This document shows, piece after piece, positions 1 to 9,129 of a stretch of DNA of 64,000 bases. Made by a program: the position numbers and the translations under genes. Below the pieces are notes generated by a model. That model ran no database searches, was not told the origin of the DNA, and saw nothing but the letters and a program-made list of their open reading frames with translations. Every line of letters starts with the position of its first letter. Position 1 is the first letter of the stretch. Source of the stretch: Candidatus Sulfotelmatobacter sp. (GTDB lineage Bacteria > Acidobacteriota > Terriglobia > Terriglobales > Acidobacteriaceae); the NCBI GenBank assembly GCA_025462865.1, contig JAOAPI010000171.1, positions 124,001-188,000 of the forward strand, read 5' to 3'.

Positions 1-52
1 GAAAAGAGTATTTCACTGGTAGAATCGCATTGCAGCAGACCAGGAGTTCTAA

Positions 53-1246
53 GTGCCACCCTCCACAGATCCCGTTTTCGCCAATGGCATCAATAAAATG
101 CCAGAAAGGCCGCTCCAGGGCATTCTGGTAGTGGACTTCAGTCAGTTTCTTTCGGGGCCATTGGCAACACTTCGGCTCGCGGATATGGGCGCGCGCGTGA
201 TCAAGATCGAGCGGCCTGGGAGCGGGGATCTCGGCCGCTCACTATATTTGAGCGATACCGACGTGCATGGCGAAAACACGCTTTTCCACGCCATCAATCG
301 CAACAAAGAAAGTTACGCGGCCGACCTGAAGAATCCCTCTGACCTGGATAGACTGCGCCAGCTAATTGCGCGGGCTGATGTGATGGTGCAGAATTTTCGT
401 CCGGGAGTGATGGAACGGCTGGGTTTCGGCTACGACAAGGTTTCGCAGATCAATAGTCGTTTGGTGTATGGAATTGTCTCGGGATATGGAAATGCTGAAG
501 CGTGGCGTGATCGTCCGGGGCAGGATTTGCTGGCGCAAGCGCGGTCGGGAATCATGTGGCTGAGCGGGGACGAGGGGGACCCTCCGACGCCGATGACGTT
601 GGCGATCGCTGACATGCTTGCTGGGCATAACCTCTGCGAGGGAATTCTGGCGTGTCTGGTGCGGCGCGGCGTGACTGGTCGTGGTGGATTGGTGGAAACC
701 AGTTTGATAGAGGCGTTGTTGGACTTCCAATTTGAAGTGCTGACCACGCACTTGAATGACGGGCGAAGACCACCGCGGAGAGGTGCCTTCCGCAATGCGC
801 ACGCCTACCTCGCAGCGCCTTACGGAGTTTACGATACGGCCGATAGTTATCTGGCGCTGGCCATGACGCACCTTCCGACATTGGGGAAGTTGCTGGAGTT
901 GCCGGCGCTCCAGGAGATTTCGGATCGCGCCGACGGATTTCGCCGCCGTGACGAGATCAAACAAATCATCGCCCAGCGTCTTAAGCAGCACAGCACAGAG
1001 CACTGGCTCGACATTCTGAACCCCGCCGACATCTGGTGTGCCGAAGTTCTGGATTGGCCCAAGCTCTGCGCCAGTCAGGCGTTTCAGCAGCTTGCCATGC
1101 TACAGACTCTAAGGGATGGAAACGGAATCGAAATTCTGACCACGCGGATTCCCATTCGAATGGATGGCAACACGCTGACCAGCGAGCGGCTTGCTCCTCG
1201 AGTGGGACAACACACCGAAACAATCCAGAGAGAGTTCGGCCTTTAG
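53..1246 (+). CDS. CaiB/BaiF family (class III) CoA-transferase
   Basis: Class III CoA-transferases move CoA between carboxylic acids through an aspartyl-CoA adduct in the cytoplasm. The 397-residue length is normal for the family. The N-terminus has the family pattern (ILVVDFSQFLSGP, then GADMGARVIKIERP-like residues) and the Asp in AIADMLAG, near residue 187, fits the nucleophile. The GTG start is chosen because AGGAG lies at 42-46 with normal spacing; an ATG at 98 is an alternative. Its stop overlaps the stop of the convergent fuconolactonase-like gene by 4 bases. The acyl substrate cannot be told from sequence. No CoA-dependent step is needed in the neighbouring fucose route, so its role there is unexplained. 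Confidence 0.88.
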   Translation: MPPSTDPVFANGINKMPERPLQGILVVDFSQFLSGPLATLRLADMGARVIKIERPGSGDLGRSLYLSDTDVHGENTLFHAINRNKESYAADLKNPSDLDRLRQLIARADVMVQNFRPGVMERLGFGYDKVSQINSRLVYGIVSGYGNAEAWRDRPGQDLLAQARSGIMWLSGDEGDPPTPMTLAIADMLAGHNLCEGILACLVRRGVTGRGGLVETSLIEALLDFQFEVLTTHLNDGRRPPRRGAFRNAHAYLAAPYGVYDTADSYLALAMTHLPTLGKLLELPALQEISDRADGFRRRDEIKQIIAQRLKQHSTEHWLDILNPADIWCAEVLDWPKLCASQAFQQLAMLQTLRDGNGIEILTTRIPIRMDGNTLTSERLAPRVGQHTETIQREFGL

Positions 1247-2085
1247 CTTAACCGGTAGACGCGGACGGCGTTGTCGTAAAACAACTTTCCCTGATTGACC
1301 TCGCCTGCATCCCGCGTGATCAACTGCAATGCCTCCACCCACTGTCGGAAGCTGGCGGAGAGCGTGCAGACGGGCCAGTCGCTGCCGAAGAGTACACGAT
1401 CCCATCCGAAGCTAGAGATTGCATGTTCGATGAACGGCCGCAAATCATCCGCAGTCCATTTTTGCGGATCAGCGTAGGCCACTAGACCGGAGATCTTGCA
1501 TGAGACATTCGGAAACTGCGCGATTTCTGTCATGTGTGCACGCCACGGATCGAGGTTTTTTTCCTTCACTTGGGGCACGCCGCAGTGGTCCAGAATGAAA
1601 ACTACATCGGGACACTTTGAAACTAATTTGATGGCGATGGGCAACTGCCGAGCTAGAACGCAGATGTCGAATGAAAGGCGGTAAGGTGCGAGTGCGGCCA
1701 CGTTCTTAATGAAAGTTGCACCCTGGCCCAATTCGTCGGGTTGAGTGTGGAGGACGCGACGAATTCCTTTGAGTTTAGGATGGCCTGCGATCTGATCGAG
1801 ATAGGAGATGAAATCCTTGCTCTCGGGCCGAGCGCAAGCCACGATTCCTTCAAGTGGATTGTCGGGTTGATCGGCCAGCGCCAGCAGATGGCGGGTCTCA
1901 TCGAGCATGTACGGTTCATCGACGTCGGCTTCCAGATGAACTGACTTTACGACGTTCAGCCCGTCGGCAGCCGCGAGATAGTCGGGCATCCGGAAAGAAC
2001 GGTTCAGTGCTGGAAGGGAATCGAGCCAGGAGTAGCGAAACAGATCGGGATCCCAGAGGTGCTGATGTGTGTCTACGATCTTCAT
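1243..2085 (-). CDS. Amidohydrolase-2 family lactonase, probable L-fuconolactonase
   Basis: TIM-barrel metal-dependent hydrolase related to L-fuconolactonase, L-rhamnonolactonase and 2-pyrone-4,6-dicarboxylate hydrolase. The start at the Met of MKIVDTHQHLWD puts the metal-binding His-x-His at residues 7 and 9. VFILDHCGVPQV and FGSDWPVC carry the later conserved His and Asp. The protein is 280 residues, typical of the family. A longer in-frame start at 2118 would add an uncharged-looking tail not seen in relatives. It lies 50 bp downstream of the mutarotase gene on the same strand, next to L-fuconate dehydratase, so opening of L-fuconolactone to L-fuconate is the best-supported job (inference from context). 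Confidence 0.85.
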   Translation of the reverse strand: MKIVDTHQHLWDPDLFRYSWLDSLPALNRSFRMPDYLAAADGLNVVKSVHLEADVDEPYMLDETRHLLALADQPDNPLEGIVACARPESKDFISYLDQIAGHPKLKGIRRVLHTQPDELGQGATFIKNVAALAPYRLSFDICVLARQLPIAIKLVSKCPDVVFILDHCGVPQVKEKNLDPWRAHMTEIAQFPNVSCKISGLVAYADPQKWTADDLRPFIEHAISSFGWDRVLFGSDWPVCTLSASFRQWVEALQLITRDAGEVNQGKLFYDNAVRVYRLS

Positions 2086-2135
2086 ATTCAGTGACCGGGC
2101 GGAAACTCTAACTGCCAACTTGCAAAGAGATCAAC

Positions 2136-2459
2136 TCAATCGGCGTGAAAGACTTCTTCCATGTTGGCCCACCACTCGCCAGAGGCGCGGGTTTCCAGAG
2201 GCTGCTGCATCGGCTTCATGAGGGCCCACCATTCTTGAGTCTTCGGGTCCGCCGCCATTTTCGACATGTCGGCTGCGTAATCCGCGCCGTGATATTCAAA
2301 GTATCCGAAGAGGAAATCATCTTTTAGGAAAATGGAGTAGTTCCGAATATTGCAGCGGCGAATCATGGCGAGCACTTCCGGCCACACCGCCGCATGATAT
2401 TTCTTGTAGGCAGCAAGAGACTCCGGCCTTACTTTGATCACAGAACCGTAACGCTTCAT
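2136..2459 (-). CDS. L-rhamnose mutarotase family protein (probable L-fucose mutarotase role)
   Basis: A 107-residue RhaM-family sugar mutarotase, which interconverts alpha and beta anomers of 6-deoxyhexoses. Residues matching the E. coli RhaM active site are present at the same numbers: Tyr18, His22 and Tyr41, followed by a Trp-Trp pair (77-78). Length is typical. It is the upstream gene of a two-gene minus-strand unit with the lactonase and is divergent from L-fuconate dehydratase across a 92-bp gap. In this locus it would supply the anomer used by L-fucose dehydrogenase. The family assignment is firm; fucose rather than rhamnose as substrate is inferred from the neighbours. Confidence 0.88.
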   Translation of the reverse strand: MKRYGSVIKVRPESLAAYKKYHAAVWPEVLAMIRRCNIRNYSIFLKDDFLFGYFEYHGADYAADMSKMAADPKTQEWWALMKPMQQPLETRASGEWWANMEEVFHAD

Positions 2460-2551
2460 GTCATCCTCCGGGTTGCACTCCGCAAAGCCGCTCTACTATA
2501 TTCGATGCCTTTGAAAAATGGCTATCGTTTGCGAGAACTAAATCGCACGAA

Positions 2552-3808
2552 ATGAATATGACACAACATCGGATTACTTCCTTGGAAACACGCGACGTAC
2601 GCTTCCCTCTGGAGGCGGGCGCGGGCAGCGATGCCGTGCATTCGGGAGCAGAGTACGCATTTGCCACAACGCTGCTCGGTTGCAACGGAAAGGTGTTCGG
2701 TACCGGCATCGTCCTCACCCTCGGATTGGGGAACCAGTTGGTCTGTCAAGCGATCGAATGGCTGGGCAAGGAATTAATTGGACGGGAAATTGATGGGTTG
2801 ATGGCGGATTTCGGAACGGTAGCACAGAAACTAGCTCAACATCCTCAGCTTCGCTGGCTTGGTCCTCAAAAAGGAGTGGTGCATCTGGCGCTTGCCTCGC
2901 TCACCAACGCGTGTTTCGATTTGTGGGCCAAGAGTCGCGGCGTACCACTGTGGCGGCTGCTTCTGGATCTCGATGCAAAACAAATCGTCGACCTGCTGGA
3001 CTTGAGTTATTTCGAAGACGTGCTCACGCGGGATGAAGCTGAAGAGATTCTGCGAAAGCACGCGCCTTCCCGGAAGGATCGGGAAGACATCTTACAGCGT
3101 GGATATCCCGGCTATGACACATCCGTCGGCTGGTTTCAGTACGACGACAGTCAGGTGAACGAACTGGCGCGTCAGGCCATGGACAAGGGATTTAACGCAT
3201 TCAAGCTGAAGGTTGGATCGCATAAGGGCGAGCGCGATGTCCGGCGTGCCTTCATGCTTCGTGAACTTGCCGGCGCGGATGCGCTGATCATGCTCGACGC
3301 GAACCAACAGTGGACGCTTCCGCGAGCGTTGGAGATGTGCGGCAAGCTTAGGGGAATGTCACCTTACTTCGTGGAAGAGCCAACACATCCTGACGATATT
3401 CGAGCGCACCGCACCATCGCCGAAGCGATCAAGCCGATCCCGATTGCATTAGGCGAGCATGTTCCAAACCGGATCATGTTTAAGAACTTTATGCAGGCGG
3501 AGGCGGTGCAGGTCGTGCAGGTAGACTGCACGCGGGTTGCAGGGATATCCGAGTTCCTCACGGTGAGCCTGCTGGCGCGCAAATTTGGACTGCGCGTAGT
3601 TCCTCACGTGGGCGACATGGGACAAATTCACCAACATCTGGTGCTGTTCAATCACATTGCCATGGGACACGAAGCTGTATTCCTCGAGTGCATCCCGCAT
3701 CTCCAGCCGCATTTTGTTAATCCGGCTCGCATAGAAAATGGCGTATATGTGACGCCGCAAGCGCCGGGTTCCTCCTCCGATCTGAAAGGTGTGCGGCCGG
3801 GGAAATAG
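2552..3808 (+). CDS. fucD: L-fuconate dehydratase
   Basis: Enolase-superfamily (mandelate racemase subgroup) enzyme that dehydrates L-fuconate to 2-keto-3-deoxy-L-fuconate. The sequence resembles the Xanthomonas enzyme throughout (SLETRDVRFP near the start, LRWLGPQKGVVHLALASL, TRDEAEEIL, GYPGYDTS). The catalytic KLK motif is at residues 218-220, the same numbers as in Xanthomonas. Metal ligands fit Asp249 (LDANQQW), Glu276 (EEP) and Glu302 (GEH), and the general base His352 is in PHVGDMGQ. The 418 residues are slightly short of about 440 because the C-terminal tail is shorter. This is the most diagnostic gene of the locus and fixes the pathway as L-fucose (or a stereochemically matching acid such as D-arabinonate). 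Confidence 0.93.
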   Translation: MNMTQHRITSLETRDVRFPLEAGAGSDAVHSGAEYAFATTLLGCNGKVFGTGIVLTLGLGNQLVCQAIEWLGKELIGREIDGLMADFGTVAQKLAQHPQLRWLGPQKGVVHLALASLTNACFDLWAKSRGVPLWRLLLDLDAKQIVDLLDLSYFEDVLTRDEAEEILRKHAPSRKDREDILQRGYPGYDTSVGWFQYDDSQVNELARQAMDKGFNAFKLKVGSHKGERDVRRAFMLRELAGADALIMLDANQQWTLPRALEMCGKLRGMSPYFVEEPTHPDDIRAHRTIAEAIKPIPIALGEHVPNRIMFKNFMQAEAVQVVQVDCTRVAGISEFLTVSLLARKFGLRVVPHVGDMGQIHQHLVLFNHIAMGHEAVFLECIPHLQPHFVNPARIENGVYVTPQAPGSSSDLKGVRPGK

Positions 3809-3841
3809 CGGACTTGACGCGTTGATATTTGACGCGCAACC

Positions 3842-4948
3842 TCACGACGTGATTTCTTCCGGGCGGACTGCGCGCTTCTCGGCCATGGAACGGTATTCGG
3901 CGAACATGACTTGCAGCGTGCGCAGGTTGTCGCGTCCGCTGGTTTCCGGCACCGAGTCACTCTCGATAGCACGCATGAGTGAAGCCATCGGACCCACGAA
4001 TGCGTCCGGAATCCACATGCTATCAAGGCGGGCGGAGAACCAATAACCGGGATTACGCTTCGACATGAACTCGAGAGTATCGGGGCGGCCAGTGGGATAG
4101 TTGTACATCAGGCCGATCGTTCCTTTGATCACGCCTTCCGTGCCTTCGAAACGAAAAATTGCGTAGGCGTCGTCCTGCCAAGTCGTGTGGCAGACATCGA
4201 TGAGCACTTGCAGGCCGGATTTGTATTCCCAAGTGGTCAGAGTTTTGGTTTCGGCTTTCGTAGTCTCACCGGGAGCGCGGCTGCCGCTGGTAAACACATG
4301 GTCGGGATCGCCGAGGAGATAACGAAGCGAGTCGATGTAGTGGATGCTATGGAACATGATCTCCAAATGTTTGCCCTGATAAATCCAGGGCCAGAGACTC
4401 CAATCGGTTTTGCAATGGACCTGAATGGCGCCGTAGGTGGGCGCTCCCAGCCAGCCGTCGTCGATCAGAAGCCGGGAGCAACGGATTCCGGCGTCCCAAC
4501 GCATCTGCTGATTGACCGCAATCTTCACCTTCGCGCGTTCGGCGAGTTCGACGCTGCGAACGGCTTTTGAATACTCGTCGGCGAAAGGTTTCTGACATAG
4601 CAGATGTTTGCCGGCAGCCGTGGCCTGCTCGACGATATGGACTTGCTCGGCGGGATAGACGGCGATGTCGACGATCTCGATTTCAGGTTGACGCAAAAGC
4701 TCGTCGACGCTGGCACAAACTTTCGCGATCCCGTGTTCTTTGGCGGTACGATCAGCCTGCTCACGATTGCGGTCGGTGATGCCGAGAACTTTGAAGCCTG
4801 CTTTTTTATAGGCGGGAAGGTGTGCATAGTTGACGATCCCTCCGGCGCCGACAATGCCGATACCGCGGTCCATGCGCTGCGGCAATTTGGGTTTGTAATC
4901 GAGATGAGGGAAAACATCAGTGGGTGCTGAGTCGTTTTTCATAATCAT
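3842..4948 (-). CDS. Gfo/Idh/MocA family NAD(P)-dependent oxidoreductase
   Basis: A 368-residue sugar-type dehydrogenase. The Rossmann motif GIVGAGGIVNYAHLPAY starts near residue 31, and CQKPFA replaces the usual EKP triad while keeping the catalytic Lys. The C-terminal alpha/beta domain holds HSIHYIDSLRYLLGD, typical of the family. The substrate is unknown. It is convergent with fucD and divergent from the FAH hydrolase across a 264-bp gap that holds a perfect 21-bp palindrome, so it is probably controlled with the fucose genes. It could oxidise a sugar or sugar acid that enters or leaves the pathway; no such step is strictly missing. ATG codons at 4948 and 4942 are both possible starts. Confidence 0.85.
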   Translation of the reverse strand: MIMKNDSAPTDVFPHLDYKPKLPQRMDRGIGIVGAGGIVNYAHLPAYKKAGFKVLGITDRNREQADRTAKEHGIAKVCASVDELLRQPEIEIVDIAVYPAEQVHIVEQATAAGKHLLCQKPFADEYSKAVRSVELAERAKVKIAVNQQMRWDAGIRCSRLLIDDGWLGAPTYGAIQVHCKTDWSLWPWIYQGKHLEIMFHSIHYIDSLRYLLGDPDHVFTSGSRAPGETTKAETKTLTTWEYKSGLQVLIDVCHTTWQDDAYAIFRFEGTEGVIKGTIGLMYNYPTGRPDTLEFMSKRNPGYWFSARLDSMWIPDAFVGPMASLMRAIESDSVPETSGRDNLRTLQVMFAEYRSMAEKRAVRPEEITS

Positions 4949-5042
4949 TGGTCGCGGATGCGTCTGGGCAACGCAAACTTTAGCAGCAACCAGCGTTGCG
5001 GGACAGAATTATTCTTTTTCGTGGCGCCCAAGATGTAAAGAT

Positions 5043-5063
5043 ATGTTTCACTCCGTGAAACAT
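5043..5063. promoter_or_regulatory. Perfect 21-bp palindrome, putative IclR-family operator
   Basis: ATGTTTCAC, three bases TCC, then GTGAAACAT: a 9/9 inverted repeat with a 3-bp spacer. It lies in the divergent gap between the Gfo/Idh gene and the FAH hydrolase. The same pattern (GTTTCA, about 9 bases, GAAC) appears twice upstream of the IclR gene at 11898-11918 and 11950-11970. The spacing and GTTTC/GAAAC arms fit operators known for IclR-family proteins. Binding is inferred. Confidence 0.65.
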
Positions 5064-5212
5064 TTCTCGTTGTTCGTTCAAGTTGTTGGCAAAAAACTTC
5101 ATCGCGGACTTGCGCTCGCGAATCTGTTGAATTACGATCCAGCCTTTTCCAGGTAAGGACTCGACAACAATTTGTGATGCGGCGCAGTGCCGCAGCAGAC
5201 GGAGAGAAAGAA

Positions 5213-6106
5213 ATGAAGCTGATCCGATTTGGCGAACCCGGCGAAGAAACGCCGGGAGTTCTCACCCAGGATGAAACTCGTCTGGATGTTTCTGCTTTTG
5301 TGCAGGATTACGACGAGGCGTTTTTCGCAGATGATGGACTTGTAGGACTGAAGCAATGGTTGAAAGAGAACACGGCTTCAGCGCCGCGCGTTGCGCAAGC
5401 TGTCCGGTTAGGATCGCCGATCGCGCGTCCCAGCAAGATTGTCTGCATCGGGTTGAACTTTCGCGATCATGCCCGGGAAAGCAAAATGGAGATCCCGGAA
5501 GAGCCGGTGATATTTTTCAAAGCCACCACCTCGCTGGTGGGCCCGAACGATGATCTCGTCATGCCGAAGAATGCGCGCAAGGTCGATTGGGAGGTCGAAC
5601 TGGCCGTTGTGATGGGAAAGAAATGCAGCTATATCGAGAGGGACGAGGCTCTCGAATATGTAGCCGGCTATGCTCTGCACAATGATTATTCCGAACGTGT
5701 GTTTCAACTGGAGCGTGCCGGGCAATGGGTTAAGGGCAAGAGTGCGGATACGTTTGCGCCGCTGGGACCGTTTCTCTCGACGTGTGACGAGATTCCGGAC
5801 ACAGGGAATTTGGGAATGTGGCTGAAAGTCAACGGTGTCTTCCGGCAGCGCAGTTCCACAAGCGAAATGATTTTTGATGTTCCGAGTCTTGTGAGCTACG
5901 TGAGCCAATTCATGACACTGCTCCCCGGAGATGTTATTAGCACCGGAACGCCCGCTGGAGTGGGTTTGGGGATGAAGCCGCCACAGTATTTGGAGGAGGG
6001 CGACGTGGTTGAGTTGGGGATCGACCACCTGGGCGAGTCGCGGCAGTCGGTGGTGGCATGGCAACCAGCATCCGCGGAGGAAGTTGGTTCCCGTCCCGGG
6101 AGATAG
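5213..6106 (+). CDS. Fumarylacetoacetate hydrolase family protein, probable 2,4-diketo-3-deoxy-L-fuconate hydrolase
   Basis: A 297-residue FAH-superfamily hydrolase. IVCIGLNFRDHARES and EEPVIFFKATTSLVGPND are characteristic. The metal-binding acidic residues are in DWEVELAVVMGK, and the C-terminus has STGTPAGVGLGMKPP. In the non-phosphorylating fucose and rhamnose routes, this family cleaves the 2,4-diketo acid to pyruvate and L-lactate; the context here strongly favours that reaction. The ATG at 5213 is preferred because GGAGAG lies 7 bases upstream; the 5' extension to 5174 is not homologous to relatives. The putative IclR operator lies 150 bp upstream. Confidence 0.88.
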   Translation: MKLIRFGEPGEETPGVLTQDETRLDVSAFVQDYDEAFFADDGLVGLKQWLKENTASAPRVAQAVRLGSPIARPSKIVCIGLNFRDHARESKMEIPEEPVIFFKATTSLVGPNDDLVMPKNARKVDWEVELAVVMGKKCSYIERDEALEYVAGYALHNDYSERVFQLERAGQWVKGKSADTFAPLGPFLSTCDEIPDTGNLGMWLKVNGVFRQRSSTSEMIFDVPSLVSYVSQFMTLLPGDVISTGTPAGVGLGMKPPQYLEEGDVVELGIDHLGESRQSVVAWQPASAEEVGSRPGR

Positions 6107-6147
6107 CGCTGTCGAGATGGGTTGCGCTTCTGCTTTAAGATGTCAGG

Positions 6148-7977
6148 GTGAACTCGCTCACGCAAATCAAAGGGGCACGCTTCGTTGTTCTTCTCGCGTT
6201 GTTTTCACTGCCGGCAGGCCAGTCTGTAGCGCAGGCGGTGCCAGCCGCGCATTCCATCAAACCGAAAACCGAAAGAGTCAAACCTGGCGACGTTCACTTC
6301 GAAGATATTGCTTCGCAGGCGGGACTCAACGCGCTCAACGTATATGGCAGCGATAGTCACAAGGAATACATCATCGAAACGACAGGCAACGGCGCGATCA
6401 TTTTCGACTACGACAACGATAGCTGGCCTGACATTTTCCTTCCCAATGGTTCGACGGTAGAGGGATTTGCGAAAGAGAAAGACAAAGCCCCGACCGGACA
6501 CCTGTATCACAACAACCGCGACGGGACGTTTACCGACGTGACGTTGCAGGCGGGACTTGCGCGCGCGGGCTGGGGGCAGGGCGGTTGCGTCGGCGACTAC
6601 GACAATGACGGCTATCTTGATTTGTTCGTCACGTATTGGGGACAGAATGTTCTGTATCGCAACAACGGCGACGGGACTTTTACCGATGTGACTGCCAAGT
6701 CCGGACTCAAGACTTCGAAAGACGAGTGGAGCACCGGCTGCAGTTTTGTCGATTACGACCACGACGGCAAGGCAGATATTTTCGTGACGCGTTATGTGGA
6801 ATTTAGTTACGACTCCGTTCCCCGGCCGGGACAAGGGCGCTGGTGCCAGTGGAAGGGAATCAATGTAATGTGCGGGCCGCGCGGGCTCAAGGCGGCGCTC
6901 AATGCCCTATACCACAACAGCGGCGATGGCACATTTACCGACGTCTCGCAGAAATCCGGCATTCTGAATACAACGCCTTGTTACGGATTCACATCGCTGA
7001 CGGCCGATTTTGATCATGACGGATGGCCAGACATCTACGTGGCCTGCGACTCTACAGCCAGCATTCTGTATCACAACAATCAGAACGGGGCGTTCACCGA
7101 CATCGGAAAGAAAGCTGGAGTGGCATACAACGAAGACGGATCAGAGCAGGCAGGCATGGGGCTTTCGGCCGATGACTTCAGGCACAGCGGGCATCAGGAT
7201 ATCGTCAAAACTAATTTCAGCGACGACACTCCCACGCTCTACTTGAATCGCGGTGACAATGATTTTGACGACGTAACCTACCGGGCGAGTTTGGGAAAGA
7301 TAAAAAACTGGCTGGGATGGGGAGTGCAATTCTATGACTTCGACAATAGCGGGTGGCCGGGAATTCTGATCGGCAACGGGCATGTGTATCCGGAAGTAGA
7401 TGGCAAGGGGCTTGGCACCAGCTATCGTGAACCCAAGGTCGCCTATTACAACCTGCACGACGGAACATTTGCGAACATCACCTCGGATGCGGGGGCTGTT
7501 CTTGGCCAGGCACACTCCGGCCGCGGCATGGCGCTCGGCGATTTATTTAACGACGGTCACGAGGAAGCTTTGGTGAATAACATGAACGAGAAACCATCGC
7601 TCTACTACAACACTTCGCCGATTGGAAACTGGATCAGCTTGCAACTGATTGGCGTGAAGTCGAATCGCGCAGCTCTAGGCGCGGTTGTGACTCTGGAGCA
7701 GGGCGGGGATAAGCACGAAAACGATAGGCGCGAAATGGAAGTACGCAGCGGAGGCGGCTACATCTCGCAGAGCGATCTGCGGCTGCACTTCGGATTAGGA
7801 AAATCCAGCAGGGCGGAGAAGATTGTGATTCGCTGGCCGAGTGGATTGGTGGAGACGCTTACCGACCTTCCTGCGAATCAGTACTACATGGTTCGAGAAG
7901 GCAGCGGAGTTGATCAGAGCAGGACCCACGGCGTGAGTTCGGTCCGGATTAACGTGCCGGGAGCGGTTGCAAAGTAG
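6148..7977 (+). CDS. CRTAC1-like secreted protein: FG-GAP/VCBS repeats with C-terminal ASPIC/UnbV domain
   Basis: A 609-residue exported protein starting with a signal peptide (FVVLLALFSLPAGQSVAQA). At least five FG-GAP/VCBS calcium-binding motifs can be read (for example DYDNDSWPDIF, DYDNDGYLDLF, DYDHDGKADIF, DFDHDGWPDIY), predicting a beta-propeller. The C-terminus (about 490-590) is an ASPIC/UnbV domain, with GNWISLQLIGVKSNRAALGA and IRWPSGLVETL. The GTG start at 6148 puts the hydrophobic core directly after a charged N-region. Proteins of this type are common in Acidobacteriota and Planctomycetota beside TPR and TonB-receptor genes, but no biochemical function is established. It follows the hydrolase by 41 bp on the same strand. 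Confidence 0.87.
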   Translation: MNSLTQIKGARFVVLLALFSLPAGQSVAQAVPAAHSIKPKTERVKPGDVHFEDIASQAGLNALNVYGSDSHKEYIIETTGNGAIIFDYDNDSWPDIFLPNGSTVEGFAKEKDKAPTGHLYHNNRDGTFTDVTLQAGLARAGWGQGGCVGDYDNDGYLDLFVTYWGQNVLYRNNGDGTFTDVTAKSGLKTSKDEWSTGCSFVDYDHDGKADIFVTRYVEFSYDSVPRPGQGRWCQWKGINVMCGPRGLKAALNALYHNSGDGTFTDVSQKSGILNTTPCYGFTSLTADFDHDGWPDIYVACDSTASILYHNNQNGAFTDIGKKAGVAYNEDGSEQAGMGLSADDFRHSGHQDIVKTNFSDDTPTLYLNRGDNDFDDVTYRASLGKIKNWLGWGVQFYDFDNSGWPGILIGNGHVYPEVDGKGLGTSYREPKVAYYNLHDGTFANITSDAGAVLGQAHSGRGMALGDLFNDGHEEALVNNMNEKPSLYYNTSPIGNWISLQLIGVKSNRAALGAVVTLEQGGDKHENDRREMEVRSGGGYISQSDLRLHFGLGKSSRAEKIVIRWPSGLVETLTDLPANQYYMVREGSGVDQSRTHGVSSVRINVPGAVAK

Positions 7978-7994
7978 CAGTTCAGCCGGACGAA

Positions 7995-9011
7995 CTACGT
8001 TGCGTTGCCAGCGGAGATGATGGCAATTGCAAGCAGCAGAATCCCGACTCCTGCCCAGTTGTAGGCCAACGCGCGACGGCTCGCGCCACGCCATTCACCC
8101 GATACGGCGCCCCAGAAAAGAGCCCCGATGATGTCGATGGTCATGAAGATGGGCCAACCGACGATCGCGCCGAGCGCTCCCATGTAAGCCGCGCCCATTC
8201 CGTAGAGAACAATTCCGCCGAACCACAGCAATCCCGTCAACAGTCCCAGCAGCCAATAGCGGGAGGGACTTCCCTCGTGGAATACAGACCACGTCTGGTT
8301 CTTGTTCAGCAGATATACACAGTACAGAAAATTCACGACAAAGCCGCCGGTGACCGTGAGCGCCCAGATCGGATTCGCGGCCATGGTGTTGCTCGCTCCA
8401 GACTGAAGAGCGCGAACTCGCAGCTCATCGCCGAACACGAAACTGAAATTCAGCAAAGAAGAAAAGATTCCGGAAAATATGCAGAGTACTAGCCCGAAGG
8501 CGAAGCCGGAGCGCACACCGTTGCCCGCACCCAAATCGCGTTCACGAGCGCGGCCTGCGAGGGCGAGAAAGACGAGACCCAACACCATTACCACGCTGCC
8601 GGCAATTAAAGCCAGCCCGCGTTTGGCCAGAAGTTGCTCAGAGTGAAGAATCGCCATCGGAATCAGCGAACCAAACGATGACGTAATACCGAGGATCAGC
8701 GCGAAGCCGAGCGCCATCCCCACACGATTGATGGCGAGACCAAACAGCGTGGAGCCCACGCCCCAAAGCAATCCAAACAGAACCACTTTGATGAGGGTGG
8801 AGGGCGATGCCGATGCGTAAACGCTAATGACATTCGGCACGGTCGCGAAATTAATAATCCACGGAAGCACGAGCAAGCCAGACAGTGCGAAGAGCAACCA
8901 GCTATTCTCCCAACGCCATGCGGACATACGCTTCATGGGGGCGGCAAAGCTTCCCTGGAGAATGCCTGCGAGCACGACCAATCCAATTCCCAACAGCAAT
9001 GTCTGATTCAT
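7995..9011 (-). CDS. RhaT-family sugar:H+ symporter (DMT superfamily)
   Basis: A 338-residue inner-membrane protein with about ten hydrophobic helices. It resembles the E. coli L-rhamnose:H+ symporter: LVVLAGILQGSFAAPMKRMSAWRWENSW in the first two helices, LFGLLWGVGSTLFGLAINRVGMALGFALILGI, then LVLCIFSGIFSSLLNFSFVFG. RhaT can carry L-rhamnose and related 6-deoxyhexoses; in this setting it is a second uptake route beside FucP, possibly for L-fucose, L-rhamnose or a breakdown product. The ATG start at 9011 is clear. It is convergent with the CRTAC1-like gene and divergent from the cytochrome gene. Confidence 0.85.
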   Translation of the reverse strand: MNQTLLLGIGLVVLAGILQGSFAAPMKRMSAWRWENSWLLFALSGLLVLPWIINFATVPNVISVYASASPSTLIKVVLFGLLWGVGSTLFGLAINRVGMALGFALILGITSSFGSLIPMAILHSEQLLAKRGLALIAGSVVMVLGLVFLALAGRARERDLGAGNGVRSGFAFGLVLCIFSGIFSSLLNFSFVFGDELRVRALQSGASNTMAANPIWALTVTGGFVVNFLYCVYLLNKNQTWSVFHEGSPSRYWLLGLLTGLLWFGGIVLYGMGAAYMGALGAIVGWPIFMTIDIIGALFWGAVSGEWRGASRRALAYNWAGVGILLLAIAIISAGNAT

Positions 9012-9129
9012 TCAACGCCCCGATGTAAAGGCTTGGAGCATGGACTACGCGTGTCCTGCTCGTCAAGCGGACGGGAAGCAAGCAAAGTCTGGTTGCCAGC
9101 AGAATGGCGTTTGGGCTAGAGTGCGCTTC

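Noticed and set aside
2460-2551. IclR-like operator between the mutarotase and fucD
   Set aside because: Only a weak TTCGA...TTTGAAAA resemblance; arm spacing does not fit the three good sites.
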